Source: Bacteroidota bacterium
Lineage (GTDB): Bacteria > Bacteroidota > Bacteroidia > 2-12-FULL-35-15
Direction: 5' to 3'
Length of the DNA: 64,000 bases
Assembly: GCA_947469885.1 (NCBI GenBank)
Contig: CANIQT010000003.1
Location: forward strand, 1 to 64,000
Below, in pieces: positions 57,649-64,000 of the stretch (position 1 is its first letter; every line of letters begins with the position of its first letter). The position numbers and the translations under genes were made by a program. The notes under the pieces are model-generated. The model did no database searches. It worked only from the letters and a program-made list of their open reading frames with translations, and was not told the DNA's origin.

Positions 57649-57671
57649 TTTTTGGGCAAATAAATTAAAAT

Positions 57672-59825
57672 CTAAAACTTGAAGCGTATTTGTGCTTTAA
57701 TTTCTGATTTTGTTTTACCGTCTATTTCATTAAGTCCTCCTGCACTGATGGTAGTTTGGTTATCATAATAGGTTTGAGAATAGCGAACCCAAACTTCTAT
57801 TTTTCGAGTGATGTTATAATCAAGCATTATGTAAAAACGGGAGCCACGATAGTAGTAAGCTGGTATTGAATATACTCCAGGAATATCATTTTCGTAAGCA
57901 TAAATGCGGGCATTGTAAGTATCAGTTTGAAATAGAGCGTAGCCAAGTGTGGCGGAAAACGGATTCCCTATATTATTGTAAATGATATTTTGCATTACTA
58001 AATAGCCCTTTTCTGTTGCGTTGCTCCCCAATTTGTAATCTATCAACTCCAGCCTTGATTTTAATTTTATGGAAGGAATTATGGAAGAAACCATATCTAA
58101 CCGATAGTTGGTTTGTTTGAGTGGAACAAGATAATCTATCGCTTCATAGGTAGTTGATATGTTCTGTTGTTTGTTTCGCTGATGAATTCGAATGTACATA
58201 TCCGTCTTTTTTGATGGAGTGTAATTTAATTGTCCAATAAAATCATTTCCATAGGAGGGAGCATTTACCTGATATTTGAGCCATTGGAATTCGAACCGGT
58301 CGTAATAAGCAGTTAATGTAACGGTATTGCTTGGTTTTATTTGGGTTCCAATGTACAATCCTTTTTCATTGTTAGCGTTACTACTTTCAGCAAAAGCAGC
58401 AGAAAGTGAATTCTGAAAATTGCGCTCGTAATATCTATGTAGAAATGTTAAAGACACCTTAGAGTCTAAATTTATTAAAGCTCCGTTGAGAAAAGCTTTG
58501 CCCCCATTCTGACTAATTGCTTCTTCTCCAAAAAAGTTAAAATTGCGGATTATAAAATTGTAATCTAACCCTACATTAAAATTTTGTTTTGAAGAAAATT
58601 CAAACTGATTGTAATAAGAAAGAGCTCGATTATATTCTTTGTCTAATTCATAATTTACTGCAGTGAGTCCCACGCTAAATTTTTTTCTTTTATATGACAA
58701 ATTGCCTCCGTAAATTGTTTGGAGAATAGTATGTTTATCTGCAATTTCGGATGGAGTAGAATGATAACCTGTAGTTTCTAAAGATGATACTGCAGCCGCT
58801 TCACCATCGGCAGTGGTATCCGACACGTTTGCATCAACATGTTTCATAGAATAAAATGCAGTTGCTTCCACACCTTTGAATCCAATGGTTGTGGCTACAC
58901 CTCGCATAAATTTATTTTCATCAACTGATGTATAAGGACGAATGCCAAGTGCCGATTTTTTGACAGAAAATATATTGACACCTTTTGCAAATGAGTAAGA
59001 AGTCCATGCAGTGAGACCTTGCCCAAACGTTACCTGATAATCGCCAATAGCTAGCGATTTAATAAATTTAATATTATGCAAATAAAAATGGGCGGAATAG
59101 AAATCAAATCCCGATTTTTGATTTCCCTTTAAAGACTGGTTATACCATTCGTAGTTGAAATTTTGATTGCTTTTAAGAAATAATTCTCCCTGATCCTTTT
59201 CTCCTGTTATACCCCAACTCACATTGGTTCCATAATTAAATTTATATCTGGCATATATTTTATCGGGGCTACCAATGTACCGGGAGTTCGGACTTTTGAA
59301 TAATGCCGCACTATCAATAGGAGCAAAACCCGCCTGCTGCTCCAGAACCCTTGAATAACGAAACAAAACAGTATTTTGTCCGTCAACAAACATTTGTTTA
59401 ACGCTGAAATGAGAAGAAGTAAAATTGTCGGTAACACGAATGTAAGGTAGAATTTTATTTATGGTTTGCAAATCAAATCCATTGATAGTTTGCAGTTCAT
59501 ATATGGTAATCAATTTGCCATTTTTTTCTATGTGTTTCAACAAATTATTTATCTGTATGTCGTTTAGGTAAACCAAGTTTTGAAGTTCTTCTTTAGTTGT
59601 ATTATTAAGATTAATGCGGTGTTCTTTGTAATAATTAAGAGCATCTAACAAATCACTGTAATCAGTTTCTTCTGCATTGTTTTCTTCTGCCGTAGTTTCT
59701 AATTGCTGCTGAATGTCACTATCATCAACCCTTACAGGAATGGTGTCTTGAGATTTCATGGAAAAGGAAATCAACAATAAAAACAGTATTGAAAAAATAT
59801 AATAATATGATGAGTGCTTTTTCAA
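57672..59825 (-). CDS. Helix-hairpin-helix (ComEA-like) N-terminal, outer-membrane beta-barrel protein
   Basis: HRINLNNTTKEELQNLVYLNDIQINNLLKHIEKNGKLITIYELQTINGFDLQTINKILPYI; C-terminal KAQIRFKF. Confidence 0.82.
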   Translation of the reverse strand: MKKHSSYYYIFSILFLLLISFSMKSQDTIPVRVDDSDIQQQLETTAEENNAEETDYSDLLDALNYYKEHRINLNNTTKEELQNLVYLNDIQINNLLKHIEKNGKLITIYELQTINGFDLQTINKILPYIRVTDNFTSSHFSVKQMFVDGQNTVLFRYSRVLEQQAGFAPIDSAALFKSPNSRYIGSPDKIYARYKFNYGTNVSWGITGEKDQGELFLKSNQNFNYEWYNQSLKGNQKSGFDFYSAHFYLHNIKFIKSLAIGDYQVTFGQGLTAWTSYSFAKGVNIFSVKKSALGIRPYTSVDENKFMRGVATTIGFKGVEATAFYSMKHVDANVSDTTADGEAAAVSSLETTGYHSTPSEIADKHTILQTIYGGNLSYKRKKFSVGLTAVNYELDKEYNRALSYYNQFEFSSKQNFNVGLDYNFIIRNFNFFGEEAISQNGGKAFLNGALINLDSKVSLTFLHRYYERNFQNSLSAAFAESSNANNEKGLYIGTQIKPSNTVTLTAYYDRFEFQWLKYQVNAPSYGNDFIGQLNYTPSKKTDMYIRIHQRNKQQNISTTYEAIDYLVPLKQTNYRLDMVSSIIPSIKLKSRLELIDYKLGSNATEKGYLVMQNIIYNNIGNPFSATLGYALFQTDTYNARIYAYENDIPGVYSIPAYYYRGSRFYIMLDYNITRKIEVWVRYSQTYYDNQTTISAGGLNEIDGKTKSEIKAQIRFKF

Positions 59826-59838
59826 TTCTGATTGTCAA

Positions 59839-60717
59839 TTAATAAGCAGGTGCGCTTCCTCCTTTTTCTTTTTTAGTGATGGAATACGATAAACCAAGTT
59901 GAGGACTGATTCCAAGTACCTGATGATAGTTGGCTGATAAATCAATTTTGAGGTTTTTTAAATTGACACCAAAACCAAAACAACTTAATGTAGGGTTTGT
60001 AGCAATTCCTGCGCGCAAATAAAATTCCTTTGCTACTTTGTACTCTATTCCCGCTTTAAATATGGCTTTCTGAGCAATATCTTTTTCAGTTTCGATAGCA
60101 AGAATCACTTTATTTGAAAAATTATAATCGCCACCTAAACGAATAATAGTAGGCAAACGTTCGTCATTATAGGAAGCAATTTTTGAACGAGTAGGATTAT
60201 ATATATGTACACCAATGGTAAGATTCTTAATTGGTTTGGCTATTATCCCCGCTTCGGCTGCAACCACACTTTTGCTTCCATAGCCTTCCGCAATTTTTGT
60301 GGATAAATAATCAATTGCAATTCCGGCTGATAATTTGTTTCCAAATGATTTTGCAAATGATAGGCTGTATTTATTTTCACTGTATTGTGTGTATCCAAAG
60401 CTGGTGATACATAATCCAAAGGTACCACCTTTAACAGGTACTGCCACTGCACCTCCTTTGATACTGAGTTCTTTCAATAAAAATCTGTTTTCATAATACA
60501 CTCCTCCTGCATAATCGCGAACAAAACCAAGCCCTGCCTGATTGTGTTGAGCACTCCATACATCGCTTAATGATACCGAAGCATTGCCCATAGCCGATGA
60601 ACGGGCACCGATCGGGAAATCTTCGTTGCCTGCTTCTGTAATAAAAACAAGGAATGTGAAGAAAAGGAAAGAGTAGATTATTTTCATTGAGAAAGCCTTA
60701 ATTGGTTTTATACTCAA
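59839..60717 (-). CDS. PorV/PorQ-like outer-membrane protein
   Basis: PIGARSSAMGNASVSLSDVWSAQHNQAGLGF. Confidence 0.72.
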   Translation of the reverse strand: MSIKPIKAFSMKIIYSFLFFTFLVFITEAGNEDFPIGARSSAMGNASVSLSDVWSAQHNQAGLGFVRDYAGGVYYENRFLLKELSIKGGAVAVPVKGGTFGLCITSFGYTQYSENKYSLSFAKSFGNKLSAGIAIDYLSTKIAEGYGSKSVVAAEAGIIAKPIKNLTIGVHIYNPTRSKIASYNDERLPTIIRLGGDYNFSNKVILAIETEKDIAQKAIFKAGIEYKVAKEFYLRAGIATNPTLSCFGFGVNLKNLKIDLSANYHQVLGISPQLGLSYSITKKEKGGSAPAY

Positions 60718-61210
60718 ACTTAATATCCGAAAGTTCTTTGTTTGCTTTCAGTATTTTATTTTTCAGATTTTCTTTGAACTCAATTACCTTCTTTAACAAT
60801 TCATCATCACCGGTAGCCAACATTTGTACTGCAAGTATTCCCGCATTTTGCCCGCCATCCAAAGCAACTGTAGCAACAGGAATTCCCGGAGGCATTTGAA
60901 GTATAGACAACACAGAATCCCAACCATCAATTGAAATGGACGAACGACATGGAACTCCAATAACAGGGACTGGAGTAAATGCAGCAACAACTCCTGGCAA
61001 ATGAGCTGCCCCACCTGCACCAGCAATGATAACTCTAATACCTTTTGAATGTGCATTCTTTGCAAATTCTGCTACCTGCTCAGGAACACGATGTGCGCTC
61101 AACGCATTTATTTCAAAAGGAATTTTAAATTCGTTCAGAATCTTTGCAGCTTCCTGCATAATGGGCATATCCGAAGTACTGCCCATAATAATACTAACTC
61201 TTGGTGTCAT
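60698..61210 (-). CDS. purE: 5-(carboxyamino)imidazole ribonucleotide mutase
   Basis: SIIMGSTSDMPIMQEAAKIL, SAHRVPEQ, IIAGAGGAAHLPGVVAAFTPVPVIGVP. Confidence 0.95.
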   Translation of the reverse strand: MTPRVSIIMGSTSDMPIMQEAAKILNEFKIPFEINALSAHRVPEQVAEFAKNAHSKGIRVIIAGAGGAAHLPGVVAAFTPVPVIGVPCRSSISIDGWDSVLSILQMPPGIPVATVALDGGQNAGILAVQMLATGDDELLKKVIEFKENLKNKILKANKELSDIKFEYKTN

Positions 61211-61337
61211 TTTTATAGTTATTTAATTTTATAGATAATGTGGTAAAAATAGCTTTTTTAATAATCAGATAATAATTAATCTCACGTTTTTTATAGACTT
61301 ATTTTGTTTAATTTCGTTTTTTTTATAAAATGATTCT

Positions 61338-61895
61338 ATGGACAAAGTGGTAATTAACGGGCATACATTTAAAATTAAAATTGGTTCTTCCGAAATAAAT
61401 AAAGCAGTTGGCGATGTGGCTCGTCAAATAAATACACAATTGAGAGATAAAAAACCATTATTTCTAGCTGTGTTAAACGGGTCGTTTATGTTTGCTTCTG
61501 ATTTAATGAAGAAAATAAAAATTGATTGCGAAATTTCTTTTGTAAAAGTTGCATCCTATAAAGGTACCTCTAGCACAGGTACCGTTAAACAATTGATAGG
61601 ACTAAGCGAAGATGTGAGAGGAAGAACTGTTGTTATTGTGGAAGACATTGTGGATACAGGCACCACCATCGAAAACGTATATAAACAATTAAAAGGGCTG
61701 GGTGCCTCGGAAATAAAAGTTGCTACTCTTTTGTTCAAACCCGAAGCCTATACCAAGTCTGTACCCATTGAATATGCTGCTATTGTGGTTCCTAACGATT
61801 TTCTAGTTGGTTATGGTTTGGACTATAATGGTTTTGGGCGCAACCTGGAAGATATATATGTACTGGATTACAAAGAAGAGAAAAAATATACATAA
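61338..61895 (+). CDS. hpt: Hypoxanthine phosphoribosyltransferase
   Basis: VLNGSFMFASDLMKKI, VVIVEDIVDTGTTIENVYKQL, FLVGYGLDYNGFGRNLEDIYVL. Confidence 0.93.
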   Translation: MDKVVINGHTFKIKIGSSEINKAVGDVARQINTQLRDKKPLFLAVLNGSFMFASDLMKKIKIDCEISFVKVASYKGTSSTGTVKQLIGLSEDVRGRTVVIVEDIVDTGTTIENVYKQLKGLGASEIKVATLLFKPEAYTKSVPIEYAAIVVPNDFLVGYGLDYNGFGRNLEDIYVLDYKEEKKYT

Positions 61896-61930
61896 TAATT
61901 CTAAATATCAACAATTCTAAATTTAATAAA

Positions 61931-62506
61931 ATGCTAAACATTGTATTATTTGGTCCTCCGGGAGCAGGCAAAGGAACACAATCTGAAAAGCTAATTGAAA
62001 AGTATCATTTGGTACATCTTTCAACAGGAGATATTTTTCGTGCAAATATTAAAGGTGCCACAGAATTGGGTACACTTGCCAAAAGTTATATGGACAAAGG
62101 GCAACTGGTGCCTGACGAAGTTACCATTAAAATGCTGGAAAGCGAAGTAAATAAAAACGCTCATGCTATTGGATTTATTTTTGACGGATTCCCGAGAACT
62201 AAAGCACAAGCCGAGGCTCTTGATAGTTTATTGAAAAGTAAATCAACCAGCATAACCATGATGCTTGCTTTGGAAGTGGAAGAAGCTGAATTAAAAAAAC
62301 GTTTGTTGCTAAGAGGAGAAAGCAGCGGCAGAGCAGATGATAAAAATCCTGAAGTGATTCAAAAACGGATTGAAGTATATAATAATGAAACCTCTCCTGT
62401 AAAAGATTATTTCACCGCACAGGGAAAATACAAAGGCGTACATGGCATTGGCGAAATCAATGAGATATTTCAAGCACTTTGCAATGAGATTGACAGCGTA
62501 AAGTAA
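61931..62506 (+). CDS. adk: Adenylate kinase
   Basis: LFGPPGAGKGTQSEKLIEKYHLVHLSTGDIFRANI, FIFDGFPRTKAQAEAL. Confidence 0.96.
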   Translation: MLNIVLFGPPGAGKGTQSEKLIEKYHLVHLSTGDIFRANIKGATELGTLAKSYMDKGQLVPDEVTIKMLESEVNKNAHAIGFIFDGFPRTKAQAEALDSLLKSKSTSITMMLALEVEEAELKKRLLLRGESSGRADDKNPEVIQKRIEVYNNETSPVKDYFTAQGKYKGVHGIGEINEIFQALCNEIDSVK

Positions 62507-62544
62507 ATCCGCAATCCAAAATCAAAATCCGAAATCTTTAAAAT

Positions 62545-63576
62545 ATGTCTGATAGTAACTTTGTTGATTATGTAAAAATATGTTGCCGTTCGGGTAAGGG
62601 TGGTGCTGGCTCCATGCACTTGCACAGGAGTAAACTCACCGCCAAAGGCGGTCCTGATGGGGGTGACGGAGGAAGAGGAGGACACATCGTTGTTAGAGGT
62701 GACAAACAATTTTGGACGCTTATCCATTTAAAATACCGAAAACACATTATTGCCGAAGATGGTGAAGGTGGTGGAAGCAGCAACAAAACTGGTGCTGAAG
62801 GCAAGGATGAAATTCTTCATGTGCCATTAGGTACAATTATTCGCGATGCGGAAACAGGGGAAATAGAAGGAGAGATAACCGAAGATGGTGAAGAAAAAAT
62901 TGTAGTGCCTGGTGGGAAAGGTGGATTAGGAAACGACCATTTTAAAACTTCTACCAACCAAACTCCAATGTATGCACAGCCCGGAATACCGGGAAGAAAC
63001 GAATGGAAAATTCTTGAATTAAAAGTATTGGCAGATGTAGGGCTAGTTGGTTTTCCTAATGCAGGTAAATCCACTTTGTTATCAGTGCTATCAGCAGCAA
63101 AGCCTGAGATTGCTAATTATCCGTTTACTACTCTTGTTCCTAATCTTGGAATTATTAAATACCGCGATTACAAATCATTTGTCATGGCTGATATTCCAGG
63201 AATCATTGAAGGCGCAAGCGAAGGAAAAGGCTTGGGCATTCGTTTTCTTCGTCATATCGAACGCAATTCTACTTTATTATTTTTAGTTCCTGCCGATACA
63301 AACGACATTATTAAAGAATATAAAATATTGCTGAACGAATTGGATAAATATAATCCTGAGCTGGTTCATAAAAAAAGAATTCTTGCTATTTCAAAGTGCG
63401 ATATGTTGGATGAAGAACTGTTGGAAGAAGTAAAAAAAGACATGAACAAACGATTCAAAGAAAAGAAAACAGTTCCTGTTATTTATTTTTCGTCACATAC
63501 CCAAAAAGGTTTAATAGAGTTGAAAGACGAACTCTGGAAACAACTCAACAGCAAAGACAATTCGTTTGATTACTAA
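62545..63576 (+). CDS. obgE: Obg GTPase
   Basis: [15 protein letters not shown] Obg fold; [61 protein letters not shown]. Confidence 0.96.
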   Translation: MSDSNFVDYVKICCRSGKGGAGSMHLHRSKLTAKGGPDGGDGGRGGHIVVRGDKQFWTLIHLKYRKHIIAEDGEGGGSSNKTGAEGKDEILHVPLGTIIRDAETGEIEGEITEDGEEKIVVPGGKGGLGNDHFKTSTNQTPMYAQPGIPGRNEWKILELKVLADVGLVGFPNAGKSTLLSVLSAAKPEIANYPFTTLVPNLGIIKYRDYKSFVMADIPGIIEGASEGKGLGIRFLRHIERNSTLLFLVPADTNDIIKEYKILLNELDKYNPELVHKKRILAISKCDMLDEELLEEVKKDMNKRFKEKKTVPVIYFSSHTQKGLIELKDELWKQLNSKDNSFDY

Positions 63577-64000
63577 ATGGGATTTATTGATAGCATAAAA
63601 GAATTAGACACTCAGCTATTTTTATTCTTAAATAGTAAACACAATTCCTTTTTCGATTTCCTGATGTATTGGGCAAGTAATAAATACACTTGGATTCCTC
63701 TTTATTTATTTTTTGCATACTTCTGTTTCAAACATTTTGGCAAACGAATATGGGTCGTGATGGTGGCTACATTATTACTTATTGTATTGAGCGACCAAAT
63801 CTCGAATCGTGTTTTCAAAAATAATTTTCTTCGTTTTCGCCCTTGCCATAATATTTTGCTCGAGCCACAAGTTCACTTGAATGGGGAATGTGGGGGTACC
63901 TACGGTTTTGTTTCTTCTCACGCTGCCAACACGTTTGCACTGGCAATGTTTTTATCTCTTCTGTTTTATAAACGTATAAAACATTTTGGAGTTTATATTT
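63577..64000 (+). CDS. PAP2-family phosphatase (partial at window end)
   Basis: MGFIDSIKELDTQLFLFLNSKHNSFFDFLMYWASNKYTW...SDQISNRVFKNNFLRFRPCHNI...GGTYGFVSSHAANTFALAMF; frame runs off the window. Confidence 0.85.
   Translation, partial: MGFIDSIKELDTQLFLFLNSKHNSFFDFLMYWASNKYTWIPLYLFFAYFCFKHFGKRIWVVMVATLLLIVLSDQISNRVFKNNFLRFRPCHNILLEPQVHLNGECGGTYGFVSSHAANTFALAMFLSLLFYKRIKHFGVYI

Overview
AT-rich Bacteroidota chromosome window, inferred from T9SS type A sorting domains, Reg_prop/SpoIIE sensors, a Bacteroidota-style MoxR-DUF58-SpoIIM cluster and TonB/ExbBD. Most of it is housekeeping: folC, purF, purE, hpt, adk, obgE, fumC, asd, anmK, prfB with its classical +1 frameshift, recX, an acyl-CoA dehydrogenase and an MscS channel. 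It also carries sensor kinases and large secreted T9SS proteins. The most unusual content is a repeated accessory module present twice about 32 kb apart (about 8.98-13.39 kb and 41.05-45.84 kb), with a partial third copy at 23.7-26.4 kb. Read on the minus strand, a full copy contains: (i) a 67-bp element nearly identical between copies (1 mismatch by eye), about 63 bp upstream of a regulator start codon; (ii) a small DNA-binding regulator (LytTR in copy 2, a frameshifted HTH-like ORF in copy 1); (iii) an untranslated-looking array of eleven 21-bp units; (iv) a gene of an unrecognised ~220-aa family; (v) a truncated paralog ending in a palindrome; (vi) a ~200-bp near-identical segment with a terminator hairpin; (vii) a T9SS-secreted SBBP-type protein; (viii) a hairpin with a conserved loop. 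The 67-bp element contains two 9-mers spaced like LytTR binding sites (9-N12-9). Other items are an IS21-like terminal repeat set beside a tRNA-Arg and a degenerate tRNA copy, two ORFs broken at A-tracts, and several palindromic dispersed repeats. All family calls come from reading the sequence; no database search was run.
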